The translations under genes were made by a program, and so were the position numbers. A stretch of 21,250 nt of DNA. Origin: Kalaharituber pfeilii. Its lineage: Eukaryota; Ascomycota; Pezizomycetes; Pezizales; Pezizaceae. Where the stretch lies: contig WHUZ01000233.1 of NCBI GenBank assembly GCA_015179045.1, forward strand, positions 1 through 21,250. The letters run 5' to 3'. Under the pieces are notes generated by a model that had not been told where the DNA came from, did no database searches, and saw only the letters and a list, made by a program, of their open reading frames with translations. Shown piece by piece: positions 1-11,024 of the stretch; position 1 is the first letter of the stretch, and each line of letters starts with the position of its first letter.

Positions 1-1
1 T

Positions 2-3000
2 CTACTACAGGCTGTCCGAAAATTCCTATCTGATGTACGACAAAAGGTTTGCCTGGTTCAGGGTACTGCTGGTTCTGGAAAGTCAACATTCAATCACCAT
101 CTTGCTCGCCTGCTATGGTCTGAATATGACAATGCTCCCAATCAACCAGGTGCTAGGATTCCCTTATTTATCTCATTATTCAGAACTTATACACCGGGTG
201 CCCGAAACCAAGATTTAATAGCAGCTTACTTTACTGGGCAAAAGTTCAATAAACGTCAAATAATGTTAGCACAAGAGAAGCACCAATTTGTATTTATCTT
301 AGATGGTTATGATGAAATTGAGAACCGGGGATGCAACTTTTATGAAGAGAATAAACTTCATCTATGGAAAGCTAAAGTTGTGATTACGAGCCGACCTGAG
401 TATTTAGTGTCAGGCTATCGGAGCAAGTTTCACCCTCCTAATCAACCACAGCTTTTACAAGAATATTGGATTGCACCCTTTTCGAAGTCTAACATCCAGG
501 ACTATATTTCAAGATCTGTAAAGGCTAATCCTGCTGGCCCTTCGGTCAAGAAATATAAACAGTACTTGCTGAAGCCGGACATATGTGCACTTATCAGCAA
601 TCCATTTCTCCTCAGAATGATCATCATGGTGGTACCGACATTGGATACAGACAAGCTCAGGCGCACGGAATTGTACAAACAATTCATTGATAAGTGGCTA
701 GATCAAGCACAGGCCCGTTTAAATAAAATTCAGCTACCAGACCCTCAGTACGGAGCATATATTCAGTTAGACAAGAGTGGCTTCAGCTCCCATGCACAAA
801 GCTTTTGTCAACAATTTGCACTAGCCCTTTACCGTCATCAAGCACTAGAAGCAACCTACATTCCCAATGATCTTAATCATACTAGAGCGCCAGAGCAGTT
901 GATTTGGGAACCCTTTTTAGCTACCAATAATGATATAATACACCTCTTACGCTTCAGTTCACCACTTATTCGGCAAGGGAACTCATACAGATTTTTACAC
1001 AAATCGCTTCGGGACTATTTGGTAGCGGAAGCACTGTGGAAAGATGTGCTTAATCAGCGCAACACTAATGCACTAATCAATGAGTTCAATCTTGTTGATG
1101 ATTCTGGTGTTTGTGACTTCATCGTCGAAGAAGTGAGATGTACAAGTCTGTTGCAACATCATCTTTTAGACTTGCTTGAATACTCTAAAATCAACTCTAA
1201 GTTTTCGACAGCTGCAGCAAATGCAATCACAATTCTAGTGAGAGCTGGCAGAAGATTTGGAGGTTATGACTTACGAGGGATAAAGATTCCGGGAGCTGAT
1301 CTAAGTGGTGGTTGGTTTGATAGTGCTCAACTACAAGATGCAGACCTACGTCAGGTTCGTCTCCTTTCTTTTACTTATTATACCTGGTCTAATGCTATAG
1401 TACACAGGTGCGTTTACATCAAACATGGCTTAGAGATGCAGACTTTAGTAAAGCTCGCATGAACCTTGTGTCGTTTGGACAAAGACCTTCAATACAACTT
1501 TCTAGCTCCCTATATAGTATCGCCTTCTCTCCCGATGGTCAGCTGCTTGCTTCTGGTAGCCATGATAAGACTATACAGCTATGGTCAGTTCGACATCAAG
1601 AGGTTATTCATACCTTCAAGGGCCATACCAGCTGCGTAAATAGTGTCGCCTTCTCTCATAACAGTCAGCTGCTTGCTTCTGGTAGTGATGATAAGACTGT
1701 GCGGCTATGGTCAGTTCCAGATCAAAAGCTCGTCCATACCTTTGAGTTCCATAGCAGCTGGATAAATAGTGTCACCTTCTCTCCTGATGGTCAGCTGCTT
1801 GCTTCTGGCAGCAATGATAGGACTGTACGGCTATTGTCAGTTCCACTTCAAGAGGTCATTTGTACCTTCAGGGGCCATAGCACTGAGGTGAATAGTATCG
1901 CCTTCTCTCCTAATGGTCAGCTGCTTGCTTGTGGCAGCTGTGGGACTGTAAAACTATGGTCAGTTCCACGTCAAGAGGTCACTCATACCTTCAAGGGCCA
2001 TACCAAAAGGGTAAACAGTGTTACCTTCTCTCCTAACAGTCAGCTGCTTGCTTCTGGCAGCAATGACAGAACTGTACGACTATGGTCAGTTTCACGTCAA
2101 GAGGTTATTCATACCTTCGAGGGCCATGGCGATATAGTAAATAGTGTTACCTTCTCTCCTGATGGTCAGCTGCTTGCTTCTGGAAGCAGTGATACAACTG
2201 TGCGGCTATGGTCAGTTGCACGTCAAGAGGTTATTCATACCTTCGAGAGTCATAGTACTGGGGTAAATAGTATTGCCTTCTCTCCTGATGGTCAGCTGCT
2301 TGCTTCTGGCAGCTATGGAGTTGTGCGACTATGGTCAGTTCCACGTCAAGAGGTTATTCATACCTTCGAGGGCCATACCAAAGTGATAAAGAGTGTTACC
2401 TTCTCTTCTGATAATCGGCTGCTTGCTTCAGGTGGCAATGATAAGACTATGCAGCTATGGTCAGTTTCATATCAAAAAGTCATTCATACCTTCAAGGGCC
2501 ATACCAAGAAGGTAAGAAGTATCACCTTCTCTCCTGATGGTCAGCTGCTTGCTTCTGGCAGCGATGACTGGACTGTACGACTATGGTCAGTTCCACGTCA
2601 AGAGGTCCTTCATACCTTCGAGGGCCATAGCAAGATGGTATATACTGTCGCCTTCTCTCATGATGGTCAGCTACTTGCTTCTGGCAGTGATGATAAGACT
2701 GTACGGTTATGGTCAGTCCCACAACAAAAAGTCATTCATACCTTTAAGGGTCATAGCAGCTGGATTATTAGTGTTGCCTTCTCTCCCGATGATCAGCTGC
2801 TAGCTTCTGGCAGCGATGATAAGACTGTACGGCTATGGTCAGTTCCACGTCGAGAGGTCATCCATACCTTCAGAGACCATACCAAAACAGTATATAGTGT
2901 CACTTTCTCTCCTCATGGTCTGCTACTTGCTTCTGGCAGTGCTGATAAGACTGTGCGGCTATGGTCAGTCCCACTTCAAAAAGTCATTCATGCCTTTAAG

Positions 3001-3417
3001 GGTCATAACAGCTGGGTCCTTAGTGTCGCCTTCTCTCCTGATGGTGAGCTGCTTGCTTCTGGCAGCGGTGATAAGACTGTCCGGCTATGGTCGGTGCTCT
3101 CACGCCAAGCGCTAGCCTGCATCAACTTTGTTGATTCGGTCAACTCTCTAGCTTGGTCCATTATTCCCAGCTCTCCGTACCTAATAACGATAGCTAGTGG
3201 TAACATAGTTCATCTATGTCAGGTGCAATACAAGGCCAGCTGCAATCCAGACAAGCCCTCCTTGAATTTTACCTGCCAATGGGCATTGCCCCAGAACAGA
3301 CTAGTCCTCATGAATACGAACATCCAGGGTGTGAGAGGGCTTGACTCCCTCAATCTTCGCCTGCTCAGACAGCACGGAGCAGTTGGGGAGCCTGCAATGG
3401 GAACTGGCAATGAATGA
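2..3417 (+). CDS. Fungal NLR: NACHT NTPase with pentapeptide-like stretch and WD40 repeats (5' end cut by window edge)
   Basis: Partial gene; the frame is open to the left edge, so start and N-terminal effector domain lie outside. I read two exons, 2-1354 and 1408-3417 (1120 codons visible). The NACHT signature is clear: Walker A GTAGSGKST (nt 62-88), Walker B LDGYDE (nt 299-316), a TSRPEYL sensor segment (about nt 386), and FLHKSLRDYL near nt 1000, typical of the end of fungal NACHT modules. A short ADLxx-like pentapeptide stretch (about nt 1270-1460) follows, then 13 WD40 repeats, one decayed repeat and a tail of about 65 aa. The 53-nt intron is supported because splicing restores DLRQ-VRLHQTWLRDADF; unspliced, the frame stops at 1462. 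In this family, ligand binding by the WD propeller triggers NACHT-driven oligomerisation, used in non-self recognition such as heterokaryon incompatibility. That role is known for relatives and inferred here. The gene is visibly more AT-rich than the kelch and RCF2 genes. Confidence 0.9.
1504..3135 (+). repeat. Array of 13 WD40-coding repeats, 126-nt period
   Basis: Thirteen in-frame copies of a unit of 42 codons; copies 4 and 7 have 41 codons, lacking one residue in the SGS-x-D-x-T loop. The core SPDGQLLASGS...TVRLWSV is nearly constant. Differences gather at a few places: the two residues before the V/I-N-S segment (SS, SC, SW, TE, KR, DI, TG, KV, KK, KM, SW, KT, SW), two residues later, around the D-K/R/T/W turn, and the pair after WSV. 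Position 3136 onward is a degenerate fourteenth repeat (about 3136-3225). Such uniform repeats are known in fungal NLRs whose repeat number varies among strains. Confidence 0.92.
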
Positions 3418-5173
3418 AGGCGTTACAGCCATCACGACATAGCAAAATACCTTTGTCTTTTCCAATGGTGTTATGGCAGTCTCTATATACCCTGCTTGAG
3501 CGTGGCCTCTTCTATACTTGCTCACGTTATTGTCATATTCTTACCAACCAATGTTTATGTTATCACTGTTGCGGGTGGCCGCCAGCTGTGGCCGACGTGG
3601 CACCGTAGTGGTGATTTCTTTCTGTGGCGAGCACCCTCATGCTATTAAGATATCAGGAATATTATTTTTTTTTATTTATTTTTTTTTTTTATTTACTTTT
3701 TCTCCAGTGCCTCGGTAGCGGCTGTGCACAAGACTACAGCATCGGTGGATGGGAGCTTCCTCAATATATCCGAGCCGATGAAGAATCATCCAGACATTAC
3801 TTACAACCAAATACATCTGGACCAGGTGCGAGTTGTAAAAGAAGGGGGAGCAAAAGGCGATTAGGGAGCCTCCGAGAGCGAGCCGGACTCTATTTACGGA
3901 GCTGACGAGCGGGAGTGGATAAGATGAGGTGGGAATTTATCTTGTCATAGGTTTTGATCATTGCTTTGATTTAAGTCTAATCAGTTATGTATGTTTTCAT
4001 TGTCTCCTTTTCGTCATATCCCCTGGGGGGGAGTATACGCGTAATGACCCCCCCCCCAAAAAAAAAGTAAAAAATAAATAAAAAACCTACCGTGAGAACT
4101 ACAAACAAAAAAATCAATTTCACTAGCCACTCAATTTCACAAAACATAAATAAATCAGAATAACTCTCCACGACTTTACCTTTTCATTTCCAAAAAAAAA
4201 ATAAAAATTTCTTGCGCGGTTTTGAAACTTGCCAGATTCAGATCTCGAGTGCATGTGGACAGGCGTTTTTTTTAGCTCAAGACTGAGCTTTTTGTGGCAC
4301 AAATCAAATTCTATAATGTTTAAATTTTGTGCTCTGCTCTGCGTATTTTGTATGTATATAGTCCTCGTCGGAATCTTATGCCCTTTACAAAAATCACGGT
4401 GCCTGGGATCGTGCGCTCCTCCCTCACAATCACAATTACCACCATACTACATATCATCATTACAACATCCCACTCAACCACATCTAACATTTCCAAAGCT
4501 TCATCTTCCAACTCTAAGTTCCTGCTATCCTCATCACAAGTCTACATTGAACAAACTTAGTACTGCACCGAACAAATATATATAGAACTAGTCTCGGCAG
4601 TTCTCATGCCATACCGTCAGTGTTGTACAAATACACGCTGAGTCGTGAGTGAAAAAACCACACTACAGAGAGGGCTGGTTTTTACGAGAACTTCCGATAG
4701 ACCATATATAGCCATTAGTCTGCTTCGAGACTGCATATATCCTCACACACATATGTATCTCACAACCCATACTGCGCTCCACAAACAAACACTCTACTCT
4801 CCAAACAGGGTCACGTATATACACTATACTCCGTTGATAGCATCAACTATACAGCCCCACAATCGACGCATTACTTCCACCGCATCCGCTCATCTCTTTT
4901 GACTAAAACTCCACAGCTACACGGCATACCTCTAGACGATAAATCCATATCCACATCACGCAAGACAGTCCAAGAGATACATCACATTGAGCGCAGGTGT
5001 CACTGTTATTCCTCATTATTACTACCCGACATGTACAAAATCTTTCCAGCATGGAGGAAAAACCTCTCCTTGAAATTCACACTCAAAGGCCCCAACGCAA
5101 ATTTCATCGCTTGGCTTCCCCACCGCATGTCTGTTTCTCGGGGTAACTCCCATGCTTCCCAACCCCGCAGCAC
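3418..5173. other. Intergenic region between convergent NLR and SDR genes
   Basis: No supported gene. Holds the 3' flanks of both neighbours. T-rich tracts at about 3662-3700 lie downstream of the + strand NLR, and A-rich tracts at about 4058-4205 lie on the side of the - strand SDR. A G7/C10 inverted pair sits at 4025-4057. The stretch 4400-5150 is CA/TC-rich with short reading frames that show no domain and no consistent codon use. Confidence 0.6.
4025..4057. repeat. G7/C10 inverted pair around a TACGCGTA palindrome
   Basis: A run of seven G (4025-4031) and a run of ten C (4048-4057) are separated by 16 nt containing the perfect palindrome TACGCGTA (4036-4043). An A run follows directly. 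It could fold as a hairpin in either strand. No function is implied by position other than lying between convergent genes. Confidence 0.6.
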
Positions 5174-6461
5174 CTATACCTCCGCATCCCACACGCCCCT
5201 CAACCCCTCACTCTTTACCTTCCCCATCACCTCCCCCAACTGCTTCCACATACCCCTCCTCAACCCCTCCCTCTCCTTATCCCACTCCTTTTGATCCCTG
5301 CACCCCGCCCTCTTTGCCTCCCTAAAATCAATCCTCTCCCCCTTCCAATCCCCCAGATACAAATTCCCGTCCCTCCTTGCCCTACCCCCAAACGCCAACC
5401 ACGCGATGCCCTCACCCACATCGGTCGCCTTATTCCCCAGCAACCCCATCAGGGGCTTCGCAATCTTATACGTGCCCCGGGCCCAGGCGGGCATGTCCCG
5501 CATCATGCCAGTGTCGGAGACAAATCCCGGGGACACGTGCGCAAAGGTCACGTTGGGATTGTCGATGGCGAATTGCTCGAGTGCGAGTGAGTTGCCCGTC
5601 ACGGTGACGGCGGTGCAGTTGCGCAGCGTGAATGTGTCGGGTGCGGAGAGGTCGAGGTTGTTCTTCTTGAGCTGTTCGCGGATGGTGTCGGCATTTTCGC
5701 TGCCTGTGCCGAAAATGGAGATTACGTGGGGTGGAAATGCGGAGGATGAGGAGGAGGAGGAGGAGGAGGAATTGTTGGTGGCAGCTGACCGGAGAGTGGG
5801 GAGAAGATGTCCGAGAAGCCGCATGCGGCCATAGTAATTGATTGTCATTTTCCGATCGAGTCCTTCCGCATTCTCTATTTAGAGGAAAACGTTAGCCACA
5901 GGTGTTTATTTATTATATTCATGAGCCGACTCATACCATCTCTTCCCGCCATCGTCAAATACCCCGAACTCATCACCAGCACATCCAACTTCTTCTCATG
6001 CTTCAAAAACTGCTCCGCCACCTCATCCGTCGCCGCCAAACTTGTCAAGTCCTGCGTCGGTATGAACGTAACCGTCGCCGAGGGATTAATCGCCAGCGTT
6101 TCATTCTGAACCCGTTCTGCCGCAGTTTTATTTCTGTGTTTTGCTGATGCGTCAGTATGTACAGATCTGTTGTACCATGTTCTCATTTGCGTTGCTTACC
6201 GGCCCACGAAATAAATTCGCGGAGAATTGGTGTATTTGGCGAAGCTCTTTAAGGTGTGCTCTGCTATACCGGAAGTTGCACCCACTGTGTATAATGAAGT
6301 ATATAGTCAGCATTACAGATGTAGAGGAACATTTCCACCCTCTTGACTCCAATTGACAGTACACAAGACAAACACATACCAAACAGGCCCACCAAGTCCT
6401 TGGATGCCGCCGAGTTCTTGAATGCCTCGTTCGCTGATCTCATTGCTTCAAGCGCCACCAT
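5174..6461 (-). CDS. Short-chain dehydrogenase/reductase-like NAD(P)-binding protein, four exons
   Basis: Exons in transcript order: 6461-6380, 6284-6200, 6133-5937, 5874-5174 (354 aa). Introns of 95, 66 and 62 nt all have GT-AG ends. The joins rebuild an SDR: VGATSGIAEHT (residues 28-38) is the glycine-rich cofactor loop after beta-1, IYFVGR (51-56) ends beta-2, LDVLVMSSGYLTMAGR (105-120) replaces the usual NAG segment, and MTINYYGRMRLL starts at 131. ATG 6461-6459 (context AAAGATGG) is the first ATG of the frame. A run of ten Ser (157-166) sits in a loop. A later VSPGFVSDTG matches the PG segment after the catalytic helix. No Tyr-x-x-x-Lys is seen where expected; that stretch reads CTAVTVTGNSLALEQ. 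It resembles fungal SDR-fold proteins often annotated only as NAD(P)-binding. Substrate unknown. It is divergent from SEY1 and convergent with the NLR. Confidence 0.82.
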
Positions 6462-7462
6462 CTTTGCCAAACAACAAAGTCTTCAGAATCCTAAAATTCG
6501 CCACCTGCTACTACTGTGTGCCTTGAACTATACCCCCGGTTTCGATTTTGTTGTTCCACACCTTTTGTATAATGTAGAAAATCCTTATGCTGCTATAGTT
6601 TCGGAATATGCGAATTCTTCAAGCAAGAACAATACTGGAGCAGTCAGGAAGTGAACACTTCGATATATAACGGTTCGGCTGACATGGACATGTTATATCT
6701 GAGCAGCCTCACACGGCTACTCCGCAGCATTTTCAGCGAATGGAGGCAGGTGGTTGTGTAACTAATTCTCCGCACGCAGTAATTCTGATTAAGCAGCGGT
6801 CAGCATGACTACGTCCGCCAAGCAGCACAGTCAGCAATGTTTTGGTGAGTAAGAGATAGCATCTTATCAGATTCCCAAGATCATACATGTCCCGTAAATT
6901 GCTGCAGGTCTCATACTTACAGTATTTGTCCACATGCCCCTGCGGACCTGACGCGGCGACGTAGACCGATGCGTCATGATCCGCCGTTTCTGCGCTCAGC
7001 AGCCCAGGCCTTGATCTCTGCAGAAAGAAACACGAAACAAGGCTAGAAACGCAGGAACATTGGGGGGTGGGGGGCGAGCCAGATTGATTGCTGTATGCTT
7101 GCTGGCAGGAGGTGCAAACACGTGTCTGCGATAAGTGAAGCTTTTGCTCAAGCACCAGTCTGTGACTTGGTCCCGTGATGGCCCTCCGTGCTTGCACCGC
7201 ACAGCGCAGCGCACGCTTCATGACCAGTCAGTCACCGACAGGGCTATGGTGACATGCACAGATGTAGAGTACTAGTACAGTGCCCACGAGAGAGCTGATC
7301 AAGAGTACATCTCTACATGCAAAAAGAAAGGTGCGCGCGAATGGAAGGCATCGAGGCATCGAAGCATCATTGGATCGCACGCGTCTTGGCGGGCCGCTGC
7401 AGCTGCAGGCTTTTGAACAATTTGGCATCTTTGGAATTTCTGCTGCGGCCGGGGAAAGGGAA

Positions 7463-7470
7463 TTATAAAA
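7463..7470 (+). promoter_or_regulatory. TATA-like element upstream of SEY1
   Basis: TTATAAAA lies 476 nt before the SEY1 start codon, at the left end of the pyrimidine-rich, ATG-free leader. The position fits a core promoter if the leader is long. There is no other support. Confidence 0.25.
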
Positions 7471-7518
7471 ACAAGAAAGGCAACGCCCAACTAACCGTGC
7501 TACGCTGTGCTGTGCTGT

Positions 7519-7551
7519 GCCCGTCTCGTGCCCGTCTCGTGCCCGTCTCGT
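7519..7551 (+). repeat. Three tandem copies of an 11-bp unit
   Basis: GCCCGTCTCGT occurs three times head to tail without mismatch, directly after a short TGTGC repeat (7506-7520). It lies at the start of the SEY1 leader or in its proximal promoter. Confidence 0.85.
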
Positions 7552-7945
7552 GATCCCCTTTCACCTGATCCGATCCAACCCTCCTTCCCCTCTGCACATC
7601 TCGCTCTTCCTCGGTACAACTCCCCCACCCGCAGGACCGCCCATCCAATTCTGCCCGTCAACCCCCTGGCATTGCCGAGTCCACAAGTCGTTGCCTCCCG
7701 ACCCCCCCCCCCCATCCTTGCCCAGGCCCATCGCAGAGAAAGGACAACTGCCCGCGCTTATTCAAGCTTCCATCGAACAGACCACGACACCCTGACGAGC
7801 ACAAGCTATCTCTCAAAAAGGCTCGCTTTCATTTCACCCCTCGCATCGCCCCACATCCCCCCCCTCTCCCCGCTTGCCCTTCTTGTCGACAGAGCAGGCC
7901 TTCTTCCTACCTCGACCTGATTGATAGACTTAATTCAGCTGCAGA

Positions 7946-10900
7946 ATGTACGGAACGAATGGGACGCTGAGTCCGGGGGTGATGTCGCCCATGATTATGA
8001 GCCCCTCGGGCACGCTGCGGCGACGCCCCATTGGCAACACGGGGAGCCGCGCAGAGAAGGAGGAAGACTATGAATCGGGGATCCAGGTTATCGATGAAAC
8101 TAAGGAATTTACGTGAGTAAAGACAATCCTGGCCACTGATTCTGCTATCCGGAGCAAACCATCCTCTCCCCTTTTTGGGTCTTGCCTTTCTACTTCCGAT
8201 GTGCAACATTATCATTTCCCTACATAATCCACCATCTCTTGCAACGTCCGACCCAAGAATTGGCTAACGTCACGATGCTGAACTCAGACCAAATCTATCC
8301 GTTTTCCTATCGACTCAAGGCCTGCTCACCGCAGGCTTCAACTACCACATCGTAGCCGTCTTTGGCTCACAATCTACCGGAAAATCTACTCTCCTCAACC
8401 ACCTATTCGGCACAAGCTTCATGGTCATGGACGAAAAGGCCAGGAAACAGACTACAAAGGGCATCTGGATGTCCCGAGCGGAAGCCGAAGACGGCATGAT
8501 GGGAAATATCCTCGTCATGGACGTCGAAGGGACGGACGGAAGAGAGCGAGGAGAAGATCAAGATTTTGAGCGCAAGAGTGCCTTGTTTGCTCTGGCTACA
8601 AGTGAGGTCATGGTAGGCTCTCCTCTGCCACGGTGACTCCCCAGGAGTGCGATGCAACCGCACTCTACAATTTCGGATACAAGTTCAGGCGGGTCCCATA
8701 CTAATCAACGGTCACACAATACTACAGATTGTCAATATATGGGAGCACCAAGTCGGCCTTTACCAGGGTGCGAACATGGGTCTTCTCAAGACCGTCTTTG
8801 AAGTCAACCTCCAGCTATTCCAGAAAAATCAAACGTTCGTAACCTTCCTCGTCACTGTCCTAATATCTTAACCTTTCATTCACCGATCTGTCTCTCACAT
8901 TCCAACAGGACTTCACAACGCTCATTACTATTTTTTGTCATTCGTGACCACGTCGGCCACACACCAATCAAATCACTCGCGGAGCTTCTGCTGGCAGATC
9001 TCTCCCGAATCTGGTCCTCACTAACAAAGCCCCCTGGGCTCGAAGAGTCTCAAATATCCGACTTTTTCGATTTCGAATTCGCAGCACTACCACACAAGAT
9101 CCTCCAGGCTGAACAGTTCGTTGAGCAGACTAAGCTTCTCCGAAAACGCTTCAGGGAGGTCGAGGACGAGGAGCAACTTGCCTCAAGCAAGTCAAGCATT
9201 CATAGCGGAACCGGACCGCTCGGTGGTGACAGTCCAGTGTTTTTGCCATCATACCATCGACGCATTCCAGCAGATGGTTTTCCGATGTATGCGGAGGGTA
9301 TCTGGTCACAGATTATTACCAACAAGGATCTCGACCTACCCACACAGCAGGAGCTACTTGCACAATACCGTTGCGACGAGATCTCGAACAATTGCATGAC
9401 GAAGTTTGATCAGCAGATTGGACCATTTGAAGAGAATTCACGCTCTGGAAAGGGTGTACTTGCAGGCCTGGGACCGATAATGAAGAAGGCTCGCAAGGAC
9501 TGCCTTGCGGAGTTCGAGGAGAGCGCTGGAAGATATTACAAGCCTGTATTCAAGCGGAAGAAAGAAGAACTCATCTCCAAGATTGATGCGCGGCTCAAGG
9601 CACTTGTTGTGCTGCAATTGGCAGAGTTACACAAGCGTGCTGTGACGGACTTTGAAGAGGAGGTCGTCAGTGTGTTGAAAACAGGCAAGGGTGGTGTGCC
9701 AAATGGAACTGCCAATGGCAGCGCCACCACCTACGATTTCAGAACTATAGTTGACACGGCTCGGGAATCTGCAATCAAGCAATTCGAGGAGGAGGCTGAG
9801 GAGCTTGTGCTACCTCCGGAAGAGAACAGTAGCTGGGCTGGATATGAAAAGCAGGAACTCGAGGCCCTTAAGAAGGACATGGATGTGGTAGCCGCACGGC
9901 TCCGAGTAGAGGAGATGAAGCGTCTTGTAGGTAGGCTAGAACGCACACTGAGATCCAAGCTCGGAGAGGGTGTTGGTCTCGAGTTCTCCAAGATGACAAT
10001 GAAGGGTGATGATGGAGTTGGTGATGGATCAATGCTGTGGGATGGCATATGGAAGGTATTTGAGAGGGAGGTCACGGAGGGTGCAAAGATCTTCAAGCGG
10101 AAAGCAGAGAGTTTTAATGCCGGAGAAAATGAGATTAAGGTTGGCATTTGGAGGCTCAAGAGGCGGGGATGGAGCGTTCTAAAGGCCAAGATAGAGGAGG
10201 AAGTTGGTGGAGGTAATCTTCTAATGAAGCTCCGAGAAAAGTACGGACTCCCATAATGTTTTATCCTTTTGTGAGCTGGCATGGCTAACACTTTCAATAG
10301 CTTCGAGGACCGCTTCCGCTACGACGATTCTGGCGTTCCCCGGGTATGGAAACCGAGCGACGACATTGAATCTCACTACCGCCGTGCCCGCGAAGCAACC
10401 ATCAAACTCATTCCCCTCGTTTCACATATCAAGCTAAACTCGACCGGCTCCGAGCCCCCCCTCTCCGGCTTCGTCGGCCCCGTCCCTGCCGATGCGCACC
10501 TCGGCGACGAGGAGGGCGCCGACCAACCCTTCCCCGCCGCCGACGAATTCTCCGTGCTCTCAGAAGCAAAACAAGTCGAGCTGACAAACCGCTTTAAACG
10601 CACCGCGGACGCGCTATACGTCGAGGCCAAGCGCTCGACCATCTCTAGCGTCGCCCAAATCCCCGTGTACTTCTATGCGCTTCTTCTCGCGCTCGGCTGG
10701 AACGAGATCTGGGCCGTGCTACGGAACCCACTGTATTTCATGTTCATGCTGGTGCTGGCGGCGCTGGGGTACATTATATACACGCTGAACTTGGCAGGAC
10801 CGATGATGAGAGTCGGTAACGCGATGTTTTCGCAGGGGTTGGAGATTGCGAGGGAGAAGCTGAGGGACTTTGTGAACGCGGGGGAGAGTAGGGGGAGGAG

Positions 10901-11024
10901 AGAATCTGCGGTGGAGGCTGACAACATCGGGATGGTGTCGTTGGATAAGAGCGGGAAGAAGTTGAAGAAGAGGGAGGTGGTTGTTGAGACAAGCGAGGGG
11001 GAGGATGAGAAGGAAGAGTGGTAG
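7946..11024 (+). CDS. SEY1: SEY1 / atlastin-RHD3 family dynamin-like GTPase (ER fusion), five exons
   Basis: Exons 7946-8112, 8288-8612, 8728-8834, 8909-10240 and 10301-11024 give 884 aa; introns are 175, 115, 74, 74 and then 60 nt at the last join (four introns in all: 8113-8287, 8613-8727, 8835-8908, 10241-10300), all GT-AG. Sey1 is an ER membrane GTPase that drives homotypic ER fusion and keeps the tubular network. GTPase motifs are complete: P-loop GSQSTGKST (82-90), switch TT (111-112) in [12 protein letters not shown] (134-137) and the RD motif in VIRDH (212-213). A long helical stalk follows. Two close hydrophobic segments (about 762-784 and 788-806) form the membrane hairpin, followed by an amphipathic stretch ([15 protein letters not shown]) and an acidic/basic tail ending EDEKEEW. 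The last join turns LREK-stop into [12 protein letters not shown], the conserved reading. The 56-residue N-terminal extension is rich in S, P and M. Assignment is firm. Confidence 0.96.

Larger units (their letters stand above)
6462..7945. promoter_or_regulatory. Divergent upstream region between SDR and SEY1
   Basis: About 1.5 kb between the two start codons, expected to hold both promoters and 5' leaders. The SEY1 side is pyrimidine-rich (about 7550-7930) and contains no ATG from 7342 to the SEY1 start. It also holds a TATA-like TTATAAAA (7463-7470) and a short 11-bp tandem repeat (7519-7551). The sequence TTAATTCAG at 7930-7938 resembles an intron 3' end, so a leader intron is possible. 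A 162-codon frame on the - strand (6733-7221) has no recognisable domain and I do not call it. Confidence 0.5.

Noticed and set aside
1504..3135. CRISPR array or non-coding minisatellite
   Set aside because: The 126-nt repeats are in frame, protein-coding WD40 units without spacers.
6733..7221. 162-codon - strand frame between SDR and SEY1
   Set aside because: It starts with ATG but shows no domain, membrane segment or family motif, and lies in the divergent promoter region. A small unknown gene cannot be fully excluded.
9237..10256. Independent protein ending in KYGLP
   Set aside because: It is the body of SEY1 exon 4 running into intron 10241-10300. Splicing gives the conserved [12 protein letters not shown].
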